Source of the DNA: JADLGL01 sp050184415
GTDB lineage: Bacteria; Pseudomonadota; Alphaproteobacteria; Rhizobiales; Kaistiaceae
Length of the DNA: 64,000 nt
NCBI GenBank assembly: GCA_050184415.1
Contig: JBFXAJ010000007.1
Location: forward strand, 70,966 to 134,965
Reading direction: 5' to 3'
How positions within the stretch are numbered: position 1 is the first letter of the stretch; each line of letters starts with the position of its first letter. The notes under the pieces were generated by a model. It saw only the letters and a program-made list of their open reading frames with translations, did not search any database and had not been told where the DNA came from. The position numbers and the translations under genes are program-made. This document shows, one piece after another, positions 34,652 through 43,129 of this stretch.

Positions 34652-35146
34652 ATGACATGGACCGACGAACGCGTCGAACTGCTGAAGAAGCTCTGGGCCG
34701 ACGGGCTCTCGGCGAGCCAGATCGCCGGCGAGCTTGGCGGCGTCACCCGCAATGCCGTGATCGGCAAGGTCCATCGCCTGTCGCTCTCCGGCCGGGCCAC
34801 CAAGCCTGCGGGCGGCATGGCGCGGCCGCGGCGTCCGAAGGCGATCCGGCCGCCACGCCAGCCGAGGCCGGTCACGGTCGGCAACACGGCGCTCAAGGTG
34901 GTGCCGGCGGCCCAACCGCGCCGGGTGGCGATCCCGATCGAAGACGTCGTCGTGCCGATTCCGCTGCGGGCCACGATCCTCACGCTCAACGACCGCACCT
35001 GCAAATGGCCGATCGGCGATCCGGCCGAGGAAAGCTTTTGCTTCTGCGGGCACGAGCCGCGCGCGTCATCGCCCTATTGCGAGTACCATGCGCGGGTCGC
35101 CTACCAGCCGCATGTCGAGCGGCGCCGGGATCGCGACCTCGCGTAG
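34652..35146 (+). CDS. gcrA: Cell-cycle regulator GcrA
   Basis: A 164-residue protein. The N-terminus 'MTWTDERVELLKKLWADGLSASQIAGELGGVTRNAVIGKVHRLSL' is the conserved homeodomain-like DNA-binding helix set of GcrA. It is followed by a Pro/Arg-rich linker and the sigma-70-binding C-terminal part with 'CKWPIGDP', 'FCFCGH' and 'PYCEYH' (Cys/His cluster). GcrA works with CcrM-methylated promoters in alphaproteobacterial cell-cycle control. The frame is open far upstream, but the start at 34652 matches the family exactly. A palindromic repeat follows its stop. Confidence 0.97.
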   Translation: MTWTDERVELLKKLWADGLSASQIAGELGGVTRNAVIGKVHRLSLSGRATKPAGGMARPRRPKAIRPPRQPRPVTVGNTALKVVPAAQPRRVAIPIEDVVVPIPLRATILTLNDRTCKWPIGDPAEESFCFCGHEPRASSPYCEYHARVAYQPHVERRRDRDLA

Positions 35147-35152
35147 CCGCTT

Positions 35153-35180
35153 GTCGACGTCGGATGTTTCCGACCTCGAC
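35153..35180 (+). repeat. 3'-end palindromic repeat after gcrA
   Basis: GTCGA-c-GTCGGA, loop TGTT, TCCGAC-c-TCGAC: a 28-base palindrome with a single central mismatch, 7 bases after the gcrA stop and 16 before the stop of the convergent DUF3429-like gene. Same family and orientation as at 9280-9306. Confidence 0.7.
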
Positions 35181-35195
35181 CGGTGAGTGCACTCC

Positions 35196-35666
35196 CTAGC
35201 GCGGCGTCAGCGCGAACGCGGCCACGAGGAGCACGACGGTGATCACCGTCGCGCCGGCGCGGAGCCGGCCGTACCAGGCCGGCGCACGGATCCCGTCGGC
35301 GCTCCAGACATCCAGCGCGCCCTGGGCGGCGGTCAGTGCGGCGAGGACGAGGGGCCCCGCGCTCCCGGGCACCAGCAGCGTCCCCCAGGCAGCCAGGGCG
35401 AGCAGCACCGTGATGCCGAGGCGGACGTTCTGCCGGCCGGTCCGGATCGCCTGTCCGCACGCCATGCCCGCGTGGAAGGTCAGCAGCACCGCGGCGTAGC
35501 TGAGGAGAGCCGCGATTGCGTCGTCGGCCGTGAAACTCCCGACGCCACCGAGGGCGAGGATGGCGAGGAGCGCGGCGATCGGCGCTGCCGAGCCGTACAC
35601 TAGGAGCGCCGCGGCCCGCGGCATTGCCCCGATCGTGCTCGGTCCGGTCGGCGGGCGGTCGCTCAT
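35196..35666 (-). CDS. DUF3429-like membrane protein
   Basis: A 156-residue protein with four to five hydrophobic helices: 'AAPIAALLAILAL', 'AIAALLSYAAVLLTFHAGMACG', 'ITVLLALAAWGTLLV', 'LVLAALTAAQGALDVW' and 'TVITVVLLVAAFAL'. The C-terminal 'APAWYGRLRAGATVITVV' fits the DUF3429 pattern. Function is unknown. It starts 3 bases beyond the stop of the TIGR02186-like gene and probably belongs to the same transcript. Confidence 0.75.
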   Translation of the reverse strand: MSDRPPTGPSTIGAMPRAAALLVYGSAAPIAALLAILALGGVGSFTADDAIAALLSYAAVLLTFHAGMACGQAIRTGRQNVRLGITVLLALAAWGTLLVPGSAGPLVLAALTAAQGALDVWSADGIRAPAWYGRLRAGATVITVVLLVAAFALTPR

Positions 35667-35668
35667 CG

Positions 35669-36418
35669 TCAGTCGCGGCGGAAGATGGCGCCGGCCAGCC
35701 AGCCGATGAAAAGGCCCATCACGACGACGGCCAGCGCATAGGGGATGGCAGCGTTCTGCGAGGCGTCGAACAGGAACTGCTCGGCCCCGCTCTTGGTCGT
35801 GACCAGGGTCTCCTCGGCGGAGGCTGTCATCGCGCCGTTCCGGAACAGGAGGACGGACACCTGATACTCCCCGATGGGGATATCGGCCGGCAGCTCGAAC
35901 GTCGTCCTGAAGATCGACGCGCCGGGGTTCTCGATGGCGTCGGTGCGTTCGAGGAAATGCCCTTCGTCCTCCTTCAGCCGGATGACGGCTGCCTGGAACG
36001 GGAGGGCCCCCCAGCCCATGGTCGTCACCAGCGGCAGGTTGGCGATGCCGAGGCGAAACGAGCGGAGGACGCTCGGCTCGCTGATCTCGCCGAGGGGGCC
36101 CGTGGTGTGGATGGCGTAGAACTCCGGAACGTTGAGGAACGTCGCCTCGCCGCGATTGATCCAGAGCCCGAGCACCGGGTCCTTCCGGCGCGCCACCACC
36201 GTCGCGGGCGGGCCTTCGAGCACGACCACGAGGTCCACGTCGGTGCCGATGATGGCGGGCTGGTCGGACGTGATCGCGCCGAACACCGTGATCCCGGTGC
36301 CGGTGAAGTTCGACTCGATGCGGACTTCGTTGGCCGAGAGGGCGATCGCGATCTCGTCCGCGGCATGAGCCGGCGCGGCCATGCCGGCGAAGGCGGCAAG
36401 CGCGAGCCATCTCCTCAC
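35669..36418 (-). CDS. TIGR02186 family periplasmic/membrane protein
   Basis: A 249-residue protein. A signal peptide (residues 1-20, 'LALAAFAGMAAPAHA') is followed by 'EIAIALSANEVRIESNFTGTGITVFGAI', 'VDLVVVLEGPPATVVARRKDPVLGLWIN', typical of TIGR02186, and a C-terminal transmembrane helix ('IPYALAVVVMGLFIGWLAGAIF'). Genes of this family stand next to TauE/SafE permeases in alphaproteobacteria, suggesting a partner role in sulfur-anion export; this is inference. The start is GTG at 36418, in a 4-base GTGA overlap with the TauE stop, so it is translationally coupled. Confidence 0.88.
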   Translation of the reverse strand: MRRWLALAAFAGMAAPAHAADEIAIALSANEVRIESNFTGTGITVFGAITSDQPAIIGTDVDLVVVLEGPPATVVARRKDPVLGLWINRGEATFLNVPEFYAIHTTGPLGEISEPSVLRSFRLGIANLPLVTTMGWGALPFQAAVIRLKEDEGHFLERTDAIENPGASIFRTTFELPADIPIGEYQVSVLLFRNGAMTASAEETLVTTKSGAEQFLFDASQNAAIPYALAVVVMGLFIGWLAGAIFRRD

Positions 36419-37335
36419 AGCTCGACCTCGCTGATCGAGTAGCGTTCCTCGGGCGCGGAGACGAGGTCGACCAGGAAGCGCGCCGCGACCGCAAGCACCA
36501 GGAGGGCGAGGAGGAGCCGCAGCGTCTCGCCGCGAAGATGCACCGCCGAGCGCGCGCCGAACTGCGCCCCGACGACGCCGCCGATCATGAGGATAAGGGC
36601 GAGGATGATGTCGACCGACTGGTTCAGCACGGCGTGGAGCACGGTCGCCACCGCCATCGTGCCGACGATCTGGACCAGCGAGGTCCCGATGACGACGCTG
36701 GTCGGGACGCGGAACAGATAGATCAGCGCCGGGACCACGAGGAACCCGCCGCCGATGCCGAGAAGCGCGCCGAGGAATCCGATGCCGAAGCCGAGCCCGA
36801 CCAGCGGGATGACGCTGACATAGAGCTTCGACCGCTTGAAGCGCATCCGCCATGGCAGCCGGTAGATGACGCCGCGGTCGCCGCGCTGACGGAGCGGGGC
36901 GGGCCGGCCGCGCCGCGTGTTGGCGATCGTGCGGATCGACTCGATACCCATCAGGCCGCCCACGAGGCCGAGGAAGGTCACGTAGAGGACGGCGATGATG
37001 AGATCGAGCTGGCCGATGCGCTCGAGGAGGCCGAAGAAGAGAACCCCGAGTGCCGAGCCGACGACGCCGCCGCCGACGAGGATGGCGGCGAGCTTCACGT
37101 CGACCTGCTTGCGCCGCCAATAGGCGAATGCCGCCGAGGACGAGGACGCCACGACCTGGGCGGCCCCGGTCCCGACCGCGACCGAGGTCGGAATGCCGGT
37201 GAAGATGAGGAGCGGCGTCAGCAGGAACCCGCCACCGACGCCCAAAAGCCCGGAAATGAAGCCGATCGCCGCGCCGATGCCGATGATCAGCAGCACGTTG
37301 ACCGGCATCTCGGCGATGGGAAGGTAGAGCTGCAC
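36415..37335 (-). CDS. TauE/SafE family sulfite/sulfonate exporter
   Basis: A 306-residue inner-membrane permease with about eight helices. Each half begins with the family motif: 'GIGAAIGFISGLLGVGGGFLLTPLLIF' and 'LGFGIGFLGALLGIGGGFLVVPALIYLF', the glycine-rich G-x-x-x-G-x-G-G-G repeat of TauE. Export of sulfite, sulfoacetate or related anions is the known role in the family. It is the first gene of a three-gene cluster with TIGR02186 and DUF3429 members. Confidence 0.92.
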   Translation of the reverse strand: MQLYLPIAEMPVNVLLIIGIGAAIGFISGLLGVGGGFLLTPLLIFTGIPTSVAVGTGAAQVVASSSSAAFAYWRRKQVDVKLAAILVGGGVVGSALGVLFFGLLERIGQLDLIIAVLYVTFLGLVGGLMGIESIRTIANTRRGRPAPLRQRGDRGVIYRLPWRMRFKRSKLYVSVIPLVGLGFGIGFLGALLGIGGGFLVVPALIYLFRVPTSVVIGTSLVQIVGTMAVATVLHAVLNQSVDIILALILMIGGVVGAQFGARSAVHLRGETLRLLLALLVLAVAARFLVDLVSAPEERYSISEVEL

Positions 37336-37446
37336 GGCGCAACCGGCTGGGTCAAACGGGACGCTACGATCTTCGTCTCGTCCTGGCTCCCTTCCGGTTA
37401 AGAACGCCGCATGCCGCGCGTGTCAAACGCGAAATGCAGTGCGGCG

Positions 37447-38616
37447 TCAGCCGGGGATCGGGGCACCGCCTTCGAGGAACGGTGTCGTCGGGACCGCGTC
37501 TTGCGACCAGGCTGCCGGGGCGAGGCCCGTGTCCTCCGGTCCGCCAAGCTGGATGTAGACGACCGCGCCGAGCGCGACCGCGACCGCCGCGGCGGCAAGT
37601 AGGATGGGCCAGCGGTTGCGCGAAGCTGCCGCGCGGGCGCGGCCAAGGCGCGTGCCGTGCTCCTCGTCCGTCCGTGCCGTGAAGGCGGTGAGGCTCGGCG
37701 CGGTTCGCGACCGCTCGGCCGGGGGCTGCGCCGCGCGGCGCGCGGCGGCGATGAAATCGGCCTTGCGGCCGGAGAGACTGGGAAGGTCGGCGATGCGGCG
37801 GGGCACGTCGACCGGCCGCTCGGTGCGCTCCTCCCCGCGTGGCGCTTCCCGGGCGCCCGCCGCTGCCGATGGCGGTGGCTGCGGGGCGGGCCGCGACGCC
37901 GCAACCTGGGCGGTCAGCGTCGCAAGCTGCTGCTCGAGGCGGCTGATCCGTTCGTCGTCGGCGGGTCGTGCCAGGAGGTCGTCGACTTTCCGGGACAGGG
38001 CGTCCACCCTCTGGCCGAGGGCGGCGATTTCCGCCTGGTCGTGCTCGCGGAGGGCGGCGACATCGCGGGCGAGCGCCTCCACCGCCGTCGGTGCCGCCTC
38101 CCGCGCCGCGGCGAGGTCGTCCAGCCGGGCGACGATCGCGTCGTGCCCGGCCTTGAGGTTGTCAAGCGTGGCCGCAAGCCCCGTCGCGCTGAACACGGAG
38201 CGAAGGGCGCCGAATTCCTCACGGAGTGCGGCGATCTCTGACGACAGGCCCGGCGTCGCCGTCTCGACGGCGCCGAGCGCTTCGCGACGGACGGGCACGC
38301 CGGTCGAGGACATCGTCTCGTGGAGGGCGCTGTGGACCAACGCCTCGACATTGCCTTCCGGCGGCGTGTCCGTCATGCGGGCGATGACCTCCGCCGTCCG
38401 TTCACGCACCGCCGCGGCCGTATTGTCGCGCGAGGGTTTTGGAACGATCGAGAGATCGGCCGGAACGTCGCCGATGAGGTTCTGGAGCGCCTTGCCGATC
38501 ACGTCGACGGTCACCGCGGCAGCGTCGGGTTTCGCGGCGCGGCGATCGAGGAACGGCGCTACGCGGCCTGTCGTTTCGGCCGGCTCGAGCGCGCGCTTTT
38601 CGGCGAGGTTCTTCAT
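37447..38616 (-). CDS. Coiled-coil, single-TM protein resembling the central part of polarity factor PodJ
   Basis: A 389-residue protein. After an N-terminal Ala/Arg-rich region it is a long helical coiled coil at residues about 120-240 ('EIAALREEFGALR', 'AIVARLDDLAAARE', 'ISRLEQQLATLTAQV'). Then comes a Pro-rich linker, the stretch 'GRKADFIAAARRAAQP' (about 290-305) that also occurs in PodJ/localisation-factor proteins of Rhizobiales, and a single transmembrane helix ('WPILLAAAAVAVALGAVVYIQ') with a short periplasmic tail. PodJ continues with SEL1/peptidoglycan-binding domains, which are missing here. The start at 38616 is chosen because the upstream extension is arginine-rich. Resemblance is from memory of the motif, not a search. 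Confidence 0.6.
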   Translation of the reverse strand: MKNLAEKRALEPAETTGRVAPFLDRRAAKPDAAAVTVDVIGKALQNLIGDVPADLSIVPKPSRDNTAAAVRERTAEVIARMTDTPPEGNVEALVHSALHETMSSTGVPVRREALGAVETATPGLSSEIAALREEFGALRSVFSATGLAATLDNLKAGHDAIVARLDDLAAAREAAPTAVEALARDVAALREHDQAEIAALGQRVDALSRKVDDLLARPADDERISRLEQQLATLTAQVAASRPAPQPPPSAAAGAREAPRGEERTERPVDVPRRIADLPSLSGRKADFIAAARRAAQPPAERSRTAPSLTAFTARTDEEHGTRLGRARAAASRNRWPILLAAAAVAVALGAVVYIQLGGPEDTGLAPAAWSQDAVPTTPFLEGGAPIPG

Positions 38617-38902
38617 GGCACCGCACGCGACACGGCCCGGTCCCGTCGCCGGTTCCAGCCGTTTCCGCCGCGCTCTGCCAAGGAAGCCCCCACCCGCGTT
38701 GCTCCGACGCACCGACCCGACGATCCCTCCGGATTCGCCGAAGGTCGCAGTCCGCCTGCCACAGTCCGGCCGACATGGTAAATATTGCGTTAACCGGCCG
38801 CCGGCACTGATCGTTCGCAATCGCCGTGCTCTTGCGGCCGGAGCCGATTGACCATGACGGCGCAGCCCGACACAGTCCGCGCGGCAGGGGAGCGCCCGCG
38901 AG

Positions 38903-39514
38903 ATGCTGTCTCACGCGAGGATCTGGGCGGCGATTGATCGGCTCGCTGCCGATCATGAGCTTTCGGTATCCGCCCTCGCGAAGCGCTCGGGTCTCGACCC
39001 GACCACCTTCAACCGCTCGAAGCGCTTCGGCCCCGACGGCCGCCCGCGCTGGCCGTCCACGGAAAGCGTTGCAAAAATCCTCGCGGCGACCGGCGCGACC
39101 CTCGACAGGTTCCTCGATGCGGCCGGACCCCGCCCGCTCCCGCTGCTCGGCTTTGCCCGCGCGGGGGCCGGCGGCTACTTCCTTGATGGCGGCTTTCCGA
39201 GCGGCGCCGGCTGGGACGAGGTCTCCTTCCCCGGTGTCACGGATGCCGGCGCCTACGCGCTCGAGGTTGCGGGCGATTCGATGATGCCGCTCTACCGCGC
39301 CGGCGATCTCATCATCGTTTCGCCGACGGCCGCGATCAGGCCCGGGGACCGCGTGGTCGTGCGCACGACCGATGGCGAGGTGATGGCCAAAATCCTCGCC
39401 CGCCGGACGCCGCACGAGGTCGAGCTCGCCTCGCTCAACCCGGAGCACCCCGCGCGTATCATCGATGCGGCAAACGTCGAGTGGATCGCCCGGATCCTTT
39501 GGGCCAGCCAGTAG
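38903..39514 (+). CDS. HTH repressor with S24 (LexA-like) peptidase domain
   Basis: A 203-residue regulator. The helix-turn-helix is 'ELSVSALAKRSGLDPTTFNRSKRF' at residues about 19-42. The C-terminal S24/LexA fold has the serine in 'VAGDSMMPLYRAGD' and the lysine in 'GEVMAKILARR', so the Ser-Lys dyad for self-cleavage is present. The usual Ala-Gly cleavage site in the hinge may be 'FARAGAGGYF' (about residue 91). Such proteins are often called CI/LexA-like regulators of stress or prophage genes. No phage genes are near it, and the target is unknown. Confidence 0.88.
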   Translation: MLSHARIWAAIDRLAADHELSVSALAKRSGLDPTTFNRSKRFGPDGRPRWPSTESVAKILAATGATLDRFLDAAGPRPLPLLGFARAGAGGYFLDGGFPSGAGWDEVSFPGVTDAGAYALEVAGDSMMPLYRAGDLIIVSPTAAIRPGDRVVVRTTDGEVMAKILARRTPHEVELASLNPEHPARIIDAANVEWIARILWASQ

Positions 39515-39516
39515 CC

Positions 39517-40293
39517 TCAGCCGGCGTCGGTTCCGGTCAGCGGATTGGCGGGATCCCATTCATAGGCGATGGTCTCGAACCGCATGTCGCGGCCGTCGAA
39601 GAGGAGGAGCCGGCCCACAAGCCCCGTATCCTCGCCCAGGAGCGTGCGGAGGGCCGCCACGGCCTGCAGGGAGCCGATGACCCCGGCCGCCGGCCCGAGC
39701 ACGCCGACCTCCGCGCAGGTTGCCATGGCCTCCGCGGCCGGCGGCTCGGGAAAGAGGCAGCGATAGGTCGGGTTCGGGCGCCCGCCGGTTCCGGCCTCAT
39801 ACGGTTTCAGCACCGTCACGCTGCCGTCGAACCGGGCGACCGTCGCCGAGACCAAGGGTTTCGCGGCCCGGAAGGCCGCATCCGAAATGACATAGCGGGC
39901 GGCAGGATCGTCGGTGCAGTCGGCGATGACGTCGTACCCGCCGATCATCGCCGCGTTCTCCTCCGTCATGCGGACCGCATGGACCTCGACGGCGATGGCC
40001 GGGTTCAGGGCCTGCGCCCGCGCGCCGGCCACCGCCGCCTTGCCCGCGCCGACGTCGGAGGTCTGGTAGAGGATCTGGCGCTGGAGATTGGAGAGCGCGA
40101 CGGTGTCGTCGTCCACGATCCCGATCCGGCCGACGCCGGCCGCGGCGCAGTAGGCGATGACCGGCGCACCGAGTCCGCCGGCGCCTATGACGAGGAGGCT
40201 CGACGCCTTCAGCCGCTGCTGGCCGGGCCCGCCGACGCCGCGCAGCACGATGTGGCGCGCGTAGCGCTCGACCTCCTCAGGGGAAAGGGACAT
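39517..40293 (-). CDS. moeB: Molybdopterin-synthase adenylyltransferase (MoeB/ThiF family)
   Basis: A 258-residue E1-like enzyme. The nucleotide-binding stretch 'LLVIGAGGLGAPVIAYCAAAGVGRIGIVDDDTVALSNLQRQILY' covers residues about 32-75. 'YDVIADCTDDPAARYVISDA' and 'GVLGPAAGVIGSLQAVAAL' are the typical MoeB blocks, and 'TCAEVG' holds the conserved Cys. No C-terminal rhodanese domain is present. It activates the C-terminus of a small sulfur carrier (MoaD/ThiS). Its stop is 3 bases from that of the convergent S24 gene. Confidence 0.9.
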   Translation of the reverse strand: MSLSPEEVERYARHIVLRGVGGPGQQRLKASSLLVIGAGGLGAPVIAYCAAAGVGRIGIVDDDTVALSNLQRQILYQTSDVGAGKAAVAGARAQALNPAIAVEVHAVRMTEENAAMIGGYDVIADCTDDPAARYVISDAAFRAAKPLVSATVARFDGSVTVLKPYEAGTGGRPNPTYRCLFPEPPAAEAMATCAEVGVLGPAAGVIGSLQAVAALRTLLGEDTGLVGRLLLFDGRDMRFETIAYEWDPANPLTGTDAG

Positions 40294-40384
40294 GAAGGCC
40301 GGGACCTCCGCGCGACGGGCCGGCGCTCCCGGCCCCCATTAGCGTGCTGGTCTAGCGATACCCGTCGGCAATGGCGAGGAACGG

Positions 40385-40948
40385 ATGCTCGGCAATTATC
40401 ACTTCGAAGGCCATGCGCTGGTGTCCGCCGACGACAGGATCGCGGACGCGGGCGGTGTGAAGCCCGCTGCGTTGAATCATCCGGCCGACTGGGCCCGGTT
40501 CCAGGGCGAGCTCGGCAAGGCAGCCGTGATCGTCATCGGGCGGAAATCGCACGCGGCCGACCCGGGACGGCGTGGCCGGCGGCGGATCGTGATGTCGTCC
40601 GGCGCCCGGGGCATCGAACGGCGCGACGACGCCTGGTGGTGGAACCCGGCCGAAGCGAGCCTCGAGGAGGCGCTGGTCACGGTCGCGCCCGCCGGAGGGC
40701 TGGTGGCGATACCCGGCGGGATGGCCGTCTTCGACTATTTCCTCGGTGTCGGCTACGACGCCTTCCACCTCGCGCGCCTGCCAGGCATCGCGCTGCCGGG
40801 CGGGGTTCCCGTCTTCTCGGAATGCGCCGACGGCCCCTCCAGCGAGACGGTTCTCGGCAATGCGGGCCTCCGCCCCGCCGAGGTCGAGGACCTCGATCCG
40901 GCGGTCGGGCTCACCGTCACGGTCTGGCGGCCGGCCATCGCTGGCTAG
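40385..40948 (+). CDS. Dihydrofolate-reductase-like (RibD C-terminal fold) protein
   Basis: A 187-residue protein. The fold-typical blocks are 'HALVSADDRIADAGG' near the start, 'AVIVIGRKSH' and 'LVAIPGGMAVFDYFLG', corresponding to the NADPH-binding loop and the strand-Gly-Gly motif of the DHFR/RibD reductase fold. It lacks the clear folate-site residues of true DHFR. Its reaction is therefore left open. Confidence 0.7.
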   Translation: MLGNYHFEGHALVSADDRIADAGGVKPAALNHPADWARFQGELGKAAVIVIGRKSHAADPGRRGRRRIVMSSGARGIERRDDAWWWNPAEASLEEALVTVAPAGGLVAIPGGMAVFDYFLGVGYDAFHLARLPGIALPGGVPVFSECADGPSSETVLGNAGLRPAEVEDLDPAVGLTVTVWRPAIAG

Positions 40949-40960
40949 CCGCCGGCCGGG

Positions 40961-41206
40961 CTACATGCCGGGCTTGTCCATGTCCGGCGAGATCTCCGGC
41001 GTCGGCGCGGCCTGGCGGATCTCCTCGGCCGGCGCCGGTGCGCCACCCGAGAAGAAGGCGAAATAGGCGCCGGCGACGATCGCGACCAGCACCACGGCGA
41101 GGGCGATGACGCGGCCCCACCGGATATGGAGGCCGCGAGCCGCGTCCTCGGGCGCTTCGTAGGCGTTGACGTTCCAGTCCATTGCCGGCTGGCGATACTC
41201 GGCCAT
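40961..41206 (-). CDS. Small single-pass membrane protein
   Basis: An 81-residue protein. One transmembrane helix ('VIALAVVLVAIVAGAYFAFF') lies at residues about 33-52, and the C-terminus is a Pro/Ala/Glu-rich tail ending 'SPDMDKPGM'. No known domain. It stands alone between two hydrolase/reductase genes and converges with the DHFR-like gene. Confidence 0.6.
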   Translation of the reverse strand: MAEYRQPAMDWNVNAYEAPEDAARGLHIRWGRVIALAVVLVAIVAGAYFAFFSGGAPAPAEEIRQAAPTPEISPDMDKPGM

Positions 41207-41361
41207 GGCAACAACTCCCGTTGAACAGGCCGTCCTTCACGGCCCTGCCGGCAGTCCGCGCTCTTATGCTTAAGAATCGGTGAAGCGCCGTGTCGGCACG
41301 AAGCTCGGCTCGGTGATTGCGCTTGGTCGGGTGGATTGACCTGTCCCGAGGCGGCTTTGGC

Positions 41362-42261
41362 TTAGGCCGTCGGCGCCCGCGTCCCGAGCGCGTCGGCAAT
41401 GATCGACCCGAGCAAACGGCCTGCTGCGCCCCCTTCGTCGAGGTTTGGGTTGTAGATCGTCACCTCGACCCCGACGACGCGCCCGGTCGCCATTGCCATC
41501 CGCAGCGCCTCCCGCAGCTCGGCCGCGCCAAGGCCGCCAGGGAGGCGATCGTCAACGGCGGGCATGATCGCGTCGTCCAGGCAATCGGCATCGAGATGGA
41601 TGAAGAAGCCGTCCAGCTCGGGTCGGGTAAGGTGGGCCGTCGCCCTCCGGGCCGCTTCGTGGATTCCGAGCCGACGCACGGCCGGCAAGTCCAGCGCCAT
41701 CAGCGATTCGGGGAGCGGCTGGCTCCCGTATTCGATCTGCGCGGCGTGATCGCGGAACCCGAACGCCACGACATCTTCGACGGCGACCAGTGGGCCACGC
41801 CCTTCAATGTTGGCGAGGAGCGGGGGGCCGTGGCCGGTGGCCAGGGCGAGTTCCATCGAAGCTCCCTCGCCCTTGGGCTCTGCTTCGGGTTGATAGAAAT
41901 CGGCATGGCCGTCGATGAACAAGAGGCCATAGCGGCCACGGCGCCTAAGTGCGAGTGTCGTGCCGAGAAGGATCGTGCAGTCGCCGCCGAGCGCTATGGG
42001 GAATTGGCCGGCGTCAAGGACGCCTTCCACGGCATCGGCCAGGATCGGCGACCACCGCGCGATGGACTCGGCGTTGAGGGTCTTCGTCACCGGATCAATC
42101 CGGCCGCTCCAAGCGGGTGGCGCGACCCGGCCAACGAGCCGCGCCTCCAGTCGCTCCGCGAGACCGTCGCGCAGCAGCGCCTCGGCCAGGTGCTCCACCC
42201 CACTCGGCCGAAGGCCGAGCACGGACGGAGCCTCGACGATCGCATAGCGGCGCTGGTGCAT
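41362..42261 (-). CDS. Arginase/agmatinase family ureohydrolase homologue
   Basis: A 299-residue protein of the ureohydrolase fold. Two of the metal-site blocks are standard: 'FIDGHADFY' (DxHxD) and 'LDADCLDD' (DxD). The first, normally GGDH, reads GGDC ('LGGDCTILLG'), so one manganese ligand His is replaced by Cys, and the usual 'DPAxAP' after DxDxxD reads 'DDAIMP'. GGDC variants occur among uncharacterised bacterial arginase-family proteins. Substrate prediction is therefore weak; agmatine or guanidino acids are possible. Confidence 0.82.
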   Translation of the reverse strand: MHQRRYAIVEAPSVLGLRPSGVEHLAEALLRDGLAERLEARLVGRVAPPAWSGRIDPVTKTLNAESIARWSPILADAVEGVLDAGQFPIALGGDCTILLGTTLALRRRGRYGLLFIDGHADFYQPEAEPKGEGASMELALATGHGPPLLANIEGRGPLVAVEDVVAFGFRDHAAQIEYGSQPLPESLMALDLPAVRRLGIHEAARRATAHLTRPELDGFFIHLDADCLDDAIMPAVDDRLPGGLGAAELREALRMAMATGRVVGVEVTIYNPNLDEGGAAGRLLGSIIADALGTRAPTA

Positions 42262-42310
42262 GTTCCTCTCCTCCGGCAGAGACGAAGATGCCCGCCGCGA
42301 GGTTCCCCGA

Positions 42311-42565
42311 CTACGTCACGCCGGCGGTGGTCGGAACCCGCGCCGGTCGAGCCGCCGCAAACTCCTCGGGGGATATCCAGCGGACCGGGATGCTGACCGG
42401 CGGAGGCGGAGGCGCCGTGACCAGGGCGACAGCGGCAACCGCCAGGAACGCGCCATGGACGGCGGCGGAGCCCAGGACAGGCAGCCTTGATCGCTCCGAG
42501 GATGCGGTGGGAAGGCTGGGCCTCGAGCCTCCGATCGACACGGGCGGAGCTTGGCCGGCCTGCAC
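42311..42565 (-). CDS. Small TonB/TolA-like N-terminal protein, uncertain
   Basis: An 84-residue frame starting at GTG. A hydrophobic helix ('VLGSAAVHGAFLAVAAVALVTA') is followed by 'PPPPPVSIPVRWISPEEFAAAR', a pattern like the membrane anchor and proline stretch of TonB/TolA proteins, but the periplasmic domain is absent. It lies 49 bases upstream of the arginase-like gene on the same strand. It could be a real small anchor or a truncated remnant. Confidence 0.4.
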   Translation of the reverse strand: MQAGQAPPVSIGGSRPSLPTASSERSRLPVLGSAAVHGAFLAVAAVALVTAPPPPPVSIPVRWISPEEFAAARPARVPTTAGVT

Positions 42566-42766
42566 TTGTGCAACCTCAGAGGGGGAGTCCGCTGGAAGGC
42601 TTCTTCCGGAATACGGCTTGCCGGAGGCAACGCCTCGTGGCGGAAGGCACGACAGCGTCTGCTAATCCGGATCGGCGCGGCGCCGCCTCCCCCGATCGCG
42701 TCCACGCAGGCAAACGTGCCGGTTCGGCGATGGTGCGAAGGCGGGGCCCATGCCCTCCAGCGCAAC

Positions 42767-43024
42767 CTAGTTCGCGGGGCGCAGCGGAAGGTTCCTCGGC
42801 CATCCGTCGCCCACCAGCATGCATTCCTCGAGCGTGCAGTTGGCGATGGTCGTCGGCGCGTAGCCCGCGCGCATCTCGAGGATGCAGCCGTCGAAGCGGC
42901 AATCCTTCCAGAAGCCGCCGGTGAGATCGACGTAGTCATCGACGAAGGTCTGGGCCTCCGTCCGTCTTCCCGTGATCATGAGTCCAATGTCGGGGTGTTC
43001 GCCGCCTTTGTCGAGCGAGCGCAT
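42767..43024 (-). CDS. Small conserved-looking protein
   Basis: An 85-residue frame; an internal ATG at 42979 would give 70 residues. The core 'FVDDYVDLTGGFWKDCRFDGCILEMRAGYAPTTIANCTLEECMLVGDGWP' has regularly spaced Cys and resembles a short pentapeptide-type or beta-helical coil ('DCRFDGC', 'NCTLEEC'). No function is recognised. Confidence 0.5.
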   Translation of the reverse strand: MRSLDKGGEHPDIGLMITGRRTEAQTFVDDYVDLTGGFWKDCRFDGCILEMRAGYAPTTIANCTLEECMLVGDGWPRNLPLRPAN

Positions 43025-43101
43025 GCCGCTTTCACAGGCACAACGGCCCGGACCCCCGATTGTGTTCCGAAAAGTCGCCGCTCAGGGAGCGGACTTAGGT
43101 G

Positions 43102-43129
43102 GTCGAAGTCGGAGACATTCGACTTCGAC
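43102..43129 (-). repeat. 3'-end palindromic repeat, perfect 10-bp stem
   Basis: Read on the minus strand: GTCGAAGTCG, loop AATGTCTC, CGACTTCGAC. The stem is perfect over 10 bp. It lies directly after the stop of the 69-residue gene ending at 43129, in the same orientation relative to its gene as the copies at 9280 and 35153. Confidence 0.7.
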
